In this document: piece after piece, positions 34,397 to 45,044 of the stretch
Layout: each line of letters begins with the position of its first letter
Numbering within the stretch: position 1 is the stretch's first letter
From: Campanula takesimana
Lineage: Eukaryota > Streptophyta > Magnoliopsida > Asterales > Campanulaceae
Assembly: GCA_026119855.1 (NCBI GenBank)
Contig: JAOWBW010000381.1
Coordinates: 62,001 to 126,000 of the forward strand
Direction: 5' to 3'
Length of the DNA: 64,000 nucleotides
Notes under the pieces: generated by a model
Seen by the model: the letters and a program-made list of their open reading frames with translations, nothing else
Database searches by the model: none
What the model was told of the DNA's origin: nothing
Translations under genes and position numbers: made by a program

Positions 34397-35683
34397 ATGA
34401 CCGGCATCAGCAACACCATGTCTCTCTAACAGCTCTCAACTATGGTACAACTCCTACAAGAGCAAGTCTCCACCCTTAACAAGGAGGCACAAAGCAAAGA
34501 CGACATTTGGCAATCCCACCTCGACAGCCAAAGGGAGGCCCACGAGGCCGAAATGGAGCTAATGAAAGAAAAGCTCACCAACCTTGCCAAGGGAAAGAAC
34601 AAGAACAATGATGATGAATCCGAATGGACCGAGGGTTTGTTCAAGAGTCCTTATGTCAACACCCTCACCAAGAAAATGGGGGAACCAAGTTCCGAGAACA
34701 ATGAGCCCAAAATGGTGGATTCTATCATGGCCTACATCGACCAAAAATTCAATGGGCTCAACATGGGGAAAGGCTCCGACACAAGCCTTTATCAATCATC
34801 CATCCTCATGAGTACTATGGCCGCTCTTCCCGATAAGTTCAAGATGCCCGACATAAGCAAATTCAAGGGCAACTCTTGTCCTATGGCTCACATTGAGACT
34901 TATATTTGGGCAATGGTTCCAAAGAAGGTCTCCACCAAGGTGATGGCTCAATGCTTTCCTCTCACTCTCGAGGGGGCGGCAAAAGATTGGTATGCTACTC
35001 TCCCGCTCACTGTCCGTCTTGATTGGGACTCCGCCATGCTTGCCTTCAAGAACCAATACCAAGGCAACACCACTCACTGGCCCACAAGGAAAGAGCTAGA
35101 GAACACTACTCAACGAGACAATGAGTCCTTCATCGACTTCACAAGGAGATGGAATGACAAACTCTCTGAAATTGTTGAGAGGCCGAACACAAAAGAGCAA
35201 ATGGACATATTTCTCAAGTGTCTCAAGATTGATCTCCGCACTCACCTAAGTGGGGCTTGCTACTCCGACTTCTCCCAAATGTATGAGGCGGGGGTACGCA
35301 TGGATGACTTGCTCAAGGAGATTAAGAAGACCACTCCTACTTACTGCTACAAGGCCGCTTCCAACTCCACAAAAGAGGCCTCGGTCAACGCCGTCACTAT
35401 TGACAAGGGGAATTACAAAAAGGTTCCTCCACCTCAAGGGAAAAAGTCCCGAAGTGACCGTGTCTACACGCCTCTCCAAGGCATGACTCAAACCGAAGTG
35501 TTCGAGGTCCTCAAGGAAAAGGGTCAAGTCACACCCGTGTAAGGGTACCAACCCAAGACGATCAACTCCAATCATGCTCACCACAAATATTGTGGCTACC
35601 ACCAATATAGTGGCCACACCACCGAGGAATGCTTCATTCTCCGCAATGTCATTCAAGATCTCATAGATAAGAAAGAATTTGTA
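34397..35683 (+). pseudogene. Element B gag (Tat-type), two nonsense codons
   Basis: Likely start ATG at 34397 (MTGISNTMSL), TAA at 34427-34429, then open from 34430 to 35539 in the same frame. A coiled-coil-like start (QLLQEQVSTLNKEAQ) is followed by the Gag core: ALPDKFKMPDISKFKG, LEGAAKDWYATLP, FTRRWNDKLSEI, LRTHLSGACYSDF. A TAA at 35540-35542 interrupts again, after which the frame goes on with the Cys/His motif YCGYHQYSGHTTEECF and NVIQDLIDKKEF. It would form the virus-like particle. Without the stops it would be an ordinary Tat Gag; no frameshift found. Confidence 0.88.
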
Positions 35684-37441
35684 GTGACTAATGACGAGCA
35701 TGTCAATGTAATAGATATAGGAGAACTCGAGGGGACCACCCATTTAATCCCAATTGTGAATGGGGGCCCCAATGTTATGAATAAACTTGACAATTCTTGT
35801 TATGTAGTGACTTACGATGAGGTAATGAGGGAAGTACTAGAGAATAGGAAAAAGAAGCAAGATGGGAACGTCAACATGCTAACTCGATCCGGTCGAGTCA
35901 TAGCAAGCAACCCTTCCACTTCCGCACCGAGCTCCTCTTCTCAAAGGCCGCAAGCTCACAACACTCCCGAAGATCCTCTACTTGTCCAACTCAAGAAAAC
36001 TCAAGCCAACATCTCTATTTGGGACCTCATTGCATCCTCAAAGAAACACCGAGATCTTGTCATCCGCAATCTCGATGATACATCAGTTTCTCCCGTTACT
36101 ACTCCCGAGGACCTCACGGCAATGATTGGTCACATTCATTTTAGCAACGTCATCACCTTTGCCGATATGGACCTTCCACCGTTTGGTTCCGACCACAACG
36201 AAGCTATTTACCTCAAGGTACGAGCAAGGGGGAGGCCCGTCTCTAGAGTCTTAGTGGATGGTGGTTCCGCACTCAATCTCATGCCTGGTAGAATCATGGG
36301 CATACTGGGGCTTAAGGATTCTGATTTGAAGCCTTCTACTCAAGTAATCCGAGGTTATGACAGCACCGCCCGTACAGTCATGGGTATGATCGAAATAGAC
36401 ATTGAGTTTGGGAGCATGGTCATGTCCGTTCCATTCCAAGTGCTTGATATCCCGGCTTCGTTCAACTTACTGTTGGGTCGACCATGGATTCACAGTGCTA
36501 ATGCCGTACCGTCAACTCTCCACCAATGTGTCAAGATCCGAAATGGTGATGAAATAGTGACCGTAATGGCTGAGAACATCACTATCCACAGAAAAGGTGA
36601 GCCCGTCCACCAAGTTCAGCATGGTCTACCAGACTCCACTCTCTCCGGCGTCTCAATCAACGCCATTGATAAAGAAGGGGGAAACGGATCATGGACCCCC
36701 AGCAATCACAAAGTCCTCCGCATGATGAGGAATATGAACTACTTCCCTGGTTTAGGCTTAGGGAAATATCAGCAAGGAATCCTACATCCCGTGCAAGTCC
36801 CATTTGTCAAGAACACCTTCGGTTTGGGGTATGAGCCTTCCAAAGAAGACTTGAAACAAGAGCAAGCGATCAAGAACGAAAAGGCCCGAGCTCGTAAAGA
36901 AGGCCGTCGGTATGAAGTCCCTAATCTAAGGCCTTATCGCAAGACGTTGAATGGTTATTTTGTCCGCCAAGGGGAAGACGTTCCATACATGATCTTTCCC
37001 GAGCCGTGGGTTAACAATAAAGGTGTCAAAAAGCCCGGCCTCGAAATCTTCTCCGATTGTGAGGTCCAGAAATCCGAAAGGGAACCAACTCCCATGTCGC
37101 CCCGTGAATGGTGGGGGAGGAAGATGACTATAGAGTCCGAGACAGAAATCACCGTGGGGGAGGAACTGACAGATTTAGCCTCCATGTTCGAAGAGCTTGC
37201 CATGATGAATGAATGCCAAGTCAACGCCATCCATGACACCGTCATCATGAACGAGACTATCAAGGAGATCCCGCCAAGCTCCAAGCCGATCAACAATTGG
37301 TATTCAACAAAAGGGCCCGTGGTATCCGAGGAATTCTTAGTCCAAGAAATGGGTTGCATACCCCGCACAGCAACAAAGGAAGAGCAGCTTACACTTACTT
37401 TCGAGTCCTAGAGTGTCTCTAATACCCTCACCCAAGAGGAT
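35684..37441 (+). pseudogene. Element B protease region with G-patch
   Basis: Same frame as gag, open for 575 codons to TAG 37409-37411. An aspartic protease sits at about residues 170-290 of this stretch: VLVDGGSALNLMPGRIM with active-site Asp, then FNLLLGRPWIH. A G-patch-like segment follows (FPGLGLGKYQQGILHP), common between protease and RT in this group. The TAG may be a mutation or a natural break; in Ogre elements protease and pol are separated at this place. The frame reopens at once on the other side. Confidence 0.85.
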
Positions 37442-40400
37442 TTGGAGGCCATAGCCGAGCGTGTGTTTCCTTTCTTTGCTAATGAAAAATTTGATATTTC
37501 TGAGTACCCTGAGATTGCAAACATCATAAATGATGAATTAACTAATAATGAACTTAACGAACAAGTTAATAACGATTCAAATTATGATGAAATAGACCAC
37601 GAAAACACAACATACTTAAATGAACTTGCTCAACAAGTCCGTAGTCGTGGCGAGAATGGTCCAAAGGCTGACGAAGAATTGCATGTTGTTAATCTGGGTA
37701 CCGAAGAAGAGCCAAAAGAAACCAAGACTGGAAGCTTCTTCAAGGGAGACGACAGAGACAGATTGACTGCATTACTACGGGAGTTCGTGGATGTGTTCGC
37801 ATGGTCATACAAAGACATGCCGGGTTTAGACAGAAAGGTAGCGGAGCACAGGATTCCGATCAGAGAAGGTACCAGGCCAGTAAAGCAGAAGCTCAGAAAG
37901 ATCAAGCCAGAATGGTCTCTGTAGGTCAAAGAAGAGATTGAGAAGCTCCTCATTGTGGGTTTCATCAAGGTTATCGAGTATCCGACATGGTTAGCCAACA
38001 TTGTGACAGTCAGGAAGGCGAACGGCAAGGTTCGAGTTTGTGTAGACTTCCGGGATTTAAACAAAGCTTCCCCAAAGGATGATTTTCCACTCCCTAATAT
38101 CGACATGCTAGTCGACTCCACTGCTGCCTACGAGGTTCGCTCATTCGTGGATGGGTTCGCTGGGTACAATCAGATTCTTATGGCCGAGGAAGATCAACAT
38201 AAGACAGCCTTCACAACACCGTGGGGTACCTTTTGCTACACAGTCATGCCATTTGGGTTAAGAAATGCTGGGGCTTCCTACCAAAGAGCCGTGACAGACT
38301 TGTTCCACGATATGATTCACAAAGAAATCGAGGTCTATGTGGACGACATGATCATTCACTCCAAAGGAACCGATGGTCAACACCTAATCGATCTCCGCAA
38401 GTTCTTCGAAAGGCTTCGTCAACACAAGATGAGGCTCAACCCTGCAAAGTGCACATTCGGGGTTATCCGAGGCAAAGTTCTTGGTTATATGGTCACTGAA
38501 AGGGAAATCGAAGTAGACCCCTCCAAAATCAAGGCAATCATTGACATGCCTCCTCCAAAGACGCAGAAAGAGATTAAAGGTTTCATGGGAAGACTACAAT
38601 ACATCAGTCGGTTTGTGCACCAACTCACTTCCATGTGCGAGCCAATCTTCAAGCTACTCAAGAAGAATGTGGCTCTAGAATGGACCGACGCGTGCCAAGA
38701 AGCCTTCGATCAAGTAAAGCATTACTTGACGTGCCCTCCTATTCTAGTTCCGCCGCACAAGGAGAAACCTCTGTTGCTTTATCTCACTGTCAATGATGAA
38801 GCCCTAGGGGCTATGTTAGCACAAGAACAACGAGAGTCCACAAAGGAGAACGCCATTTATTTTGTCGGCCGCCGATTCCAAGGAAGCGAAAAGAACTACT
38901 CTGTCTTAGAAAAGTCATGTGCAGCATTGGTTTGGGTCACTCAAAATCTCAAACACTATATGGAAGCTTTTCCGATCAAGCTAGTAGCAAAAGTGGACCC
39001 GCTCCGCTACATCTTTGAGAAGCCTTTCATGTCAGCAAGAATAGCCAAATGGTACTTCATGCTCGCCGGCTACGATATCACTTACGTCACACTAAAATCC
39101 GTCAGGGGGAAAGTGTTCAGTGACCAGCTTGCCGAATTCCCGTGTGACGAGGTGAAGGGGGAAGATGTACAGTTCCCCGACGAGCATTTAATTTGTGCTG
39201 CAACCGAAGAAGACAAGTGGCAACTTTTTTTCGATGGCGCCGCCAATAAACACGATTTTGGTATAGGGGTATTGCTTGTCGATCCAAAAGACATCTACAC
39301 TCCCATTGTCATACGCCTGGAATTCGAAGCTACCAACAACATTGCCGAGTACGAAGCATGCATAGCAGGGCTCGAAGCAGCTCTCGAAAGAAACGTCACG
39401 GGACTAGAAGTGTTCGGCGACTCTTTGCTCCTTATCAATCAGCAATCGGGTAAATGGCGAACCCAAGACCCGACTCTCCAACAGTATGGTCAGCACCTTG
39501 AAGAACTGGTTGAACAATTCCAAGAGATCACTTTCAACTACCTGCCAAGGGATAAGAATCGCTTCGCTAATGCACTGGCCACTATAGCTTCATTAGTTGA
39601 AATGCCCAAAGGGAAAATGGTGAAGCCTTTCAAAATTGCTCGAAGGAACAGTCCGGCATATTGCATGAGTATCGAGATCAACGAGGTTCAAACAAACTCT
39701 CCGTGGTATTCAGATATCATGAACTTCCTCAAAGACGGCACTTATCCAGAGAACATCAATAAGAAGTCTCAAGCAGCTCTGCAAAGGTTACTGATTGGGG
39801 ACCGAGTCTATAAAAGGCACCACGACGGGATCAATCTCTTATGCGCCAATGAGACCGAAGCTCAAGAGATAATGTGTGAAGTGCACGAAGGAGAATGTGG
39901 ACCCCACATGAATGGGTTTATGCTAGTCAAGAAGATACTTCGCATTGGTTACTATTGGAGCACTATGGAACGAGACTGTATCGAGAAAGTCAAAAGGTGT
40001 GCCAAGTGCCAATTCCACACTAATCTGCAACATGCTCCACCCTCACAACTTTACAACATGGTCACACCTTGGCCTTTCTCTTGTTGGGGGATAGACATCA
40101 TCGGTAAAGTTCATCCTGCCGGAAGCAATGGGCAGTCATTCGTCCTAGTGGCAGTCGGCTACTTCACAAAGTGGGTCGAAGCACAAGCCTATCGAACCCT
40201 CAACGCCAAGAAAGTGGCCGAATTTGTAAAGATCAATATCATGTGCTGATACGGCGTGCCTCACGAAATCATTTCCGACAACGGCTCTCACTTTGAGAAG
40301 GAAATGGATGCACTTTTGGTAGAATACAAGATCACCAAGCACAAGTCATCTCCTTACCGGCCCCAAGCAAATGGCGCAGTCGAAGCAGCAAATAAGACCA

Positions 40401-40933
40401 TCGAGACCATCGTCAAGAAAATGGCCTCAACAGGAAGGGATTGGCCCGAGAAGCTACCATTAGCATTGTGGGGCTACCGCACATCAATACGATCCACAAC
40501 AGGAGAAACTCCTTATGCATTGGTCTATGGTTCTGAAGCCGTACTCCCTATCGAACTTGAAGTCTCATCTCTACGGGTCCTCCTCGAGAATCAAGTCAAC
40601 GAGGTCGACTGGATGCAAAGTCGATATGAACAACTAGCCTTGCTCGACGAGAAAAGGTTAAGAGCACTCGAACGCACAAGGGCGTATCAGCAAAGGATGG
40701 CAAGAGCTTTCAACAAAAAGGTGAAGCCTCGAAACATCAATGTGGGAGATTTGGTCTTAAGACAACATCCTCCTAATGCCATGAATCCCCTGGGGAAATG
40801 GGGACCCCGATGGATCGGTCCGTACGTGGTCAAAAAGATACTAAGCGGTGGTGCAGTCCGGCTCGTGGATTTAGATGGTGACCGGCTGCCAAAGGAGGTC
40901 AACCTCGACAAGCTCAAGAGGTTCTACGCTTAA
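37442..40933 (+). pseudogene. Element B RT - RNase H - archaeal RNase H - integrase, two nonsense codons
   Basis: Same frame as gag and protease. TAG at 37922-37924 (after KPEWSL) and TGA at 40247-40249 (after NIMC) are the only breaks. RT: VCVDFRDLNKASPKDDFPLP, the catalytic YVDDM (about 38336) and YMVTEREIEVDPSKIKAI. Gypsy RNase H follows (LTVNDEALGAMLAQEQ). A second, archaeal-type RNase H spans about 39210-39600 (LFFDGAANKHDFGIGVLL, EATNNIAEYEACIAGLEAAL, VFGDS) with its last acidic residue changed to Asn (RFANALATIAS). Integrase: HHCC zinc site (VHEGECGPH...CAKC), WGIDIIG, SDNGSHFEKE and VEAANKTIE give the D,D,E acids; the end reads WIGPYVV...LDKLKRFYA. Intact in frame but not translatable as a whole. 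Confidence 0.93.
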
Positions 40934-40975
40934 TAAACAAAGACCATTAAAAAAAAAAAAAAAAAAAATCGCTCG

Positions 40976-41171
40976 CTAGGTTGAAAACCCGCAAGGGCGG
41001 CCTAGGCAAAAATTAGAGCACGTGCAAAAAAGAAGCCCGCTAGATTGAAAACCCGAAAGGGCGGTCTAGGCAAAAAACAGGGTGCACAACAAAAAAATAA
41101 AAAAAAAAAAAAAAATGGTCTTTGTTTGTTTGAACTACGAAGACCTGAGCCTCCCAACTGGAGGAACGTAG
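40976..41171 (+). promoter_or_regulatory. Three hairpins after element B pol
   Basis: H1 40976-41005: CTAGG, 7-nt bulge, CCC-GCAA-GGG, CGG, CCTAG. H2 41040-41069: CTAGA, same bulge, CCC-GAAA-GGG, CGG, TCTAG; outer stem changed on both sides and loop still GNRA. H3 41135-41171: CTACG, 10-nt bulge, CCTCC-CAACT-GGAGG, AA, CGTAG. All are followed by GCA. A tracts (40949-40968 and 41089-41115) separate them. Likely RNA structures of the 3' UTR; function unknown. Confidence 0.7.
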
Positions 41172-41352
41172 GCAACCTTCGGGTGTGGTCTAAAACATAT
41201 CAAAAATACCCAATTCACTTCAAATAACAAAATGCAATTTTTTATTCATTCAATGAATTATTCAAACCATTACAACGGATTTATTGAGCAACAAAAGACA
41301 TCAAAATATTAAATCCTAAAACAAAGTGGTCTAATTGCAATCTCTTAGGGTA

Positions 41353-42753
41353 CTAAGAAAAATCCAATTTTCTCTTAGCTTTCAAAGGACCACCCGATCG
41401 TCTCTCAATCCTTTTCTTCTTGGGTAATGGAGGAGCACTAATACGCACCGAAACCTTCTGTGTTGCAACACATCTCCTAGCATAAAAGTCATCCAAAGGA
41501 GTACCGAAAGGGTCAGCGAGAATGTTACTCGAATCAGCAGCAGCCTCCCTATATCTCAAAGTGCTGCTAGGCTCAAAACCCTGTCCCAACAACTCGACAC
41601 GAAGCACATCAACCCAAGTAGTGCCACGGTAAAGGGTGCCAAATAAATAGTCCAAGTAGCTCTCGGGAAGGAAGACACTCCCCCGATACAGAGGAGCGAA
41701 AGCCCAACGATTGCGGTCATCTCCCCAAGCCGACTGAAGCTCACTCGAGAAGCCAGGACCCATGTAAGCAACTGGACGAAGCGTTCCATCCCTCGGAAAA
41801 TGAATTGTATGTTGACGACCGAACTGCCGCAGAACCCGCTCTGGCTGGTAAAATGAAGAATCTCTCAAACCGGGTACAACCACGTGCTGAAAACCAAGAG
41901 TCCATTCCACAAAAGGACGAAGACCCCAAGAAGGAGGACACCACTCAATATCAATGGTCACCCTAGAGGCAAAGAATTTCTTCCAATCATCTTCAGATAA
42001 ATCCTGGATCAACAACTTCCTCATATGAACAGCAAAAGGAGACAAATCACCATCCGGAGAATAAATCTTGAAGTGTTCTCGGAGCCATATGGTCAAGAGC
42101 AAAGGGCTTCCCCGACACATCTTGCCCGTCCTACGTAACTCATCAAGGCCGTGCAACGTCTCCCCTATAATAAGAGGGATTACACTAAATCGCTGCTCCT
42201 TAGCTTGCAAAATAATCTCAGCCAACTGCGCGTCCGCAGTCCCGAAGGGTGTAACAAACAGTACTTCGCTAAAGAGACAAACGGCCATGGCATTTCTTTT
42301 GAAAGATTGAACCACCGGGTCCTCCGAGTGTAAACTGAAGAACATCGGCAACTCAGTTATGTCAATCACGGTACCGTGCAACATCTTCCTCACGTCCTCA
42401 ACAGGGAGATTCAGTAACTCAACCCAAGAGTCGACGGCACCACGGTGATATTTAGGGACAGCAATCCGACCGGCCAAAGGCATGCCAAGGATGGCCCCGA
42501 AATCGTCAACAGTCGGCACCATTTCATTAGCTGAAAGGTTGAAGGTATGGCTGTCGCAATCCCAGAAAGCCGCGGCAGCTCTCAACAAATCCCAATCCGG
42601 CTTCAACGTCCGCAAAGTGAAAAGAATTCGGAACCCGAAGTCTTTAATGAAGGCTTTCTTGGGATGGGTCTTAAAAGAATACACAAAAGTACCCAAGTCC
42701 TTTTCATACTCACTAACAACCTTGGCATCAAGGGCAAAAGAATTGGAAGCCAT
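41353..42753 (-). CDS. Antisense plant-mobile-domain protein of element B (466 aa)
   Basis: An intact ORF opposite to gag-pol, between pol and the 3' LTR. Starts MASNSFALDAKVV, ends RKLDFS. Residues about 30-400 match the plant mobile domain (aminotransferase-like, as in MAIN and MAIL1): LLRAAAAFWDCDSHTFNL, EMVPTVDDFGAILGMPL, LTIWLREHFKIY, and a W-rich part with IEWCPPSWGLRPFVEW. The C-terminus is basic (PKKKRIERRSG and KAKRKL), a likely nuclear signal. A TATA-like ctataatatc lies about 95 bases before the ATG. Antisense ORFs at this position are known from Tat elements such as Grande, and host MAIN/MAIL1 act in gene silencing and genome stability; whether this copy interferes with silencing is inference. 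It is open although the sense genes carry five stops, so it was either lost more slowly or selected. Confidence 0.85.
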   Translation of the reverse strand: MASNSFALDAKVVSEYEKDLGTFVYSFKTHPKKAFIKDFGFRILFTLRTLKPDWDLLRAAAAFWDCDSHTFNLSANEMVPTVDDFGAILGMPLAGRIAVPKYHRGAVDSWVELLNLPVEDVRKMLHGTVIDITELPMFFSLHSEDPVVQSFKRNAMAVCLFSEVLFVTPFGTADAQLAEIILQAKEQRFSVIPLIIGETLHGLDELRRTGKMCRGSPLLLTIWLREHFKIYSPDGDLSPFAVHMRKLLIQDLSEDDWKKFFASRVTIDIEWCPPSWGLRPFVEWTLGFQHVVVPGLRDSSFYQPERVLRQFGRQHTIHFPRDGTLRPVAYMGPGFSSELQSAWGDDRNRWAFAPLYRGSVFLPESYLDYLFGTLYRGTTWVDVLRVELLGQGFEPSSTLRYREAAADSSNILADPFGTPLDDFYARRCVATQKVSVRISAPPLPKKKRIERRSGGPLKAKRKLDFS

Positions 42754-43423
42754 GGAAAATGTTGATCACAAGCAAAGTTAAGCAATAATATGATGTTCAG
42801 AAATGGCAGAAAGGAGCTGTGAGGATCAAGTGGTCGAACAGAAGATGATATTATAGCTGTTGGGGGGATCTTTTGGTCAGTAAATGTCAAGCTCAGGATT
42901 CCGCCTCCCAGACGCGCGCGCCACCCGCCAGCAGTCTGAAGTGCGCGCGCGTCCCAAGCCCACATAGGAAGGCGCGCGCCTCCCAGGTCTAAATCGCCTC
43001 AAGAAAAGGGCCTTGTCAGAGATCTCCAACCTAAATTAAGTCACAGCCCCTGTCCTCAGACACCCAGTTGGGCACACCTTTTTCTGGTCCGCCCTTAAGG
43101 CATGTCAAAAATCGAAAGTAGGATAGAAACTCCCACTCAAAAGTAGGCTGTCCTCTTCAAAATTCCGAACTCCCTAAGTTCTGTCACGGGTGCCACGCCC
43201 CCCTCAAGAGTCAATCTCAACATTTCATCCCCAGCAGGAACATTTTTCTGGTCGCGGTCAACTGTGCTCGTACCCCACAATTCAAAAAAGTCAAGTGTGA
43301 CTCCAAATGGCACGAGGCTTCAAAGCAATATTTCATCGAACGGATTCACTAACGGATTCGTCAACAAGGGTTCACTAACGACCTCATTCAAAACATTCAA
43401 CCGTGCCCGCACCCCATAAAGTC
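42754..43423. other. Element B 3' spacer
   Basis: Between the antisense ORF start and the satellite. Three gcgcgcgc words at 42912, 42942 and 42971. Would hold the promoter of the antisense gene; only a weak TATA-like site is visible. Confidence 0.45.
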
Positions 43424-43920
43424 AACAACTCGGTCCATATCGAGACAAGCTCCCATGAGCCCCAAGTCGACAACTCGGTCCATATCGAGACAAGCTCCCA
43501 TGAGCTCCAGGTCGACTACTCGGTCCATATCGAGACAATCTCCCATGAGCTCCAGGTCGGCAACTCGGTCCATATCGAGACAAGCTCCCATGAGCCCCAA
43601 GTCGACAACTCGGTCCATATCGAGACAAGCTCCCATGAGCTCCAGGTCGACTACTCGGTCCATATCGAGACAAGCTCCCATGAGCTCCAGGTCGGCAACT
43701 CGGTCCATATCGAGACAAGCTCCCATGAGCCCCAAGTCGACAACTCGGTCCATATCGAGACAAGCTCCCATGAGCTCCAAGTCAGCAACTCGGTCCATAT
43801 CGAGACAAGCTCCCATGAGCTCCAAGTCGGCAACTCGGTCCATATCGAGACAAGCTCCCATGAGCCCCAACTCAACAAACTCGGTCCATATCGAGACAAG
43901 CTCCCATGAGCTCCAATACA
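43424..43920. repeat. 45-bp satellite array, 11 units, in element B
   Basis: Units start caactcggtccatatcgaga at 43426 and recur every 45 bp. Variant units follow an order of three (ccccaagtcga, ctccaggtcga, then a ctactcgg unit ending ctccaggtcgg), repeated for units 1-3, 4-6 and, with changes, 7-9, so a 135-bp higher-order period exists. Because 45 is divisible by three and a unit lacks stops in several frames, long frames occur on both strands; they are repeats, not genes. Confidence 0.95.
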
Positions 43921-44084
43921 ACACTCCAGCAAAAGCCGCTCACACAGGGAGCGCACCACTATCTCTCGCAATTTCAAATTCCTGCTTTCATCGAGTCTTT
44001 GCCTTTTCTTGGTGATGTCCTCGGCGGGTGTTTTTAACTTTCGTCGACGCATTCTGCTTTGCAGTCCACGTTGCCGAGGGGCTC

Positions 44085-45039
44085 TGTAGAGACCCCGCCT
44101 TGGACCGCTCACCCCGATTGCACATTTGATTTTGTGTTTCTCCCCATTCTAAGTGTTTCACTTCCGTTAAGTTCCTGACTGACTTCGTTAAGTCCAGGGA
44201 CTAAACTGAATGACAGGGCTGACTTTCTAGTCCATTCTGTCAAAATTGCCTTCTCTGAGTCGCGCGCCTCCGACACTAGGAGCCAGGCGCGCGCGCCTCC
44301 CGCCCCCAAAGCAGGAAGCGCGCACCTCTGGGCGTCAGTTACAGATTTCTGGCCAGGATTCCCTCCCTTGCTCAATTTACAGGATTTTGCCCGGGAAGGA
44401 TTTCTTGGTGACTGAGTTTTGGCACCAAAAACACCCCTCTTTCAGCTATAAAAACCTCTCTTTACCTCCATTTTCAAGGACCAAAAAATTGAACTTACAA
44501 AAACTATACCAAAATCACTTTCTAAAAGTTCTCCAAGGATTTCATCAAGCAATACTTGAAGGTCTTCAAATTGTAGGTAAAAGTCCGTCTTTTCCTTTCT
44601 TTTCTATTTCATCTCCTCTCTCTTTTTTACTTTAATCAAATGTGCAATCACCCAAATCATTTTGGGACATGACTCTAATGATCACCTCATCTCATTGAGG
44701 TTGGTTAAGGAGTTATCTCCTACATTCCAAATCCTATTTTAAACCCCCTTTTTATGACTTAAAGAAGAAGAAGAAGAACATTTTCATTCATGTAGATTTT
44801 GATCAAGCAAGACCAACTTAAGTTGGGCGAGATGGGTGTTTCGGTACTTCCTATCTCGTAATCTAACCCCCGGACCTCAAAACAAAGAATCTCTGTTTTC
44901 GTAATCAAACTTAGGCTACAATCAATAGGTTTTTCTTATGTTCCTCAAAACATAGGTGGCGACTCTAAAAACAAGTTAGACATCCTAGGATAATTCATGC
45001 GCTCTAGCCTAAGGCCGTGGTTCCCCCGGGGTATCTACA
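44085..45039 (+). repeat. 3' LTR of element B
   Basis: 955 bp, TGTAGAGACCCCG to GGTATCTACA; lacks about 15 bp present in the 5' LTR near 32167. TATA box at 44457. Preceded by the polypurine tract gaggggctc. Confidence 0.93.
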
Positions 45040-45044
45040 CATGG

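Larger units (their letters stand above)
32092..45039 (+). mobile_element. Element B: full-length Tat-lineage gypsy with antisense ORF
   Basis: LTRs 32092-33061 and 44085-45039, 5-bp target duplication catgg on both sides (32087-32091 and 45040-45044), primer-binding site 33063-33080, polypurine tract gaggggctc before 44085. Internal order: leader, gag, protease, RT, RNase H, archaeal-type RNase H, integrase (all in one frame with nonsense codons), a hairpin cluster, an antisense plant-mobile-domain ORF, a 45-bp satellite. The extra RNase H and 3' ORF are features of the Tat group (Ogre, Retand, Grande). About 12 substitutions and one 15-bp indel separate the LTRs (about 1.2%). Inserted in element A. 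Confidence 0.93.

Noticed and set aside
43403..44015. Long reading frames of 113-186 codons on both strands at the satellite
   Set aside because: They follow from a 45-bp stop-free repeat unit; composition is pure repeat and frames exist on both strands.
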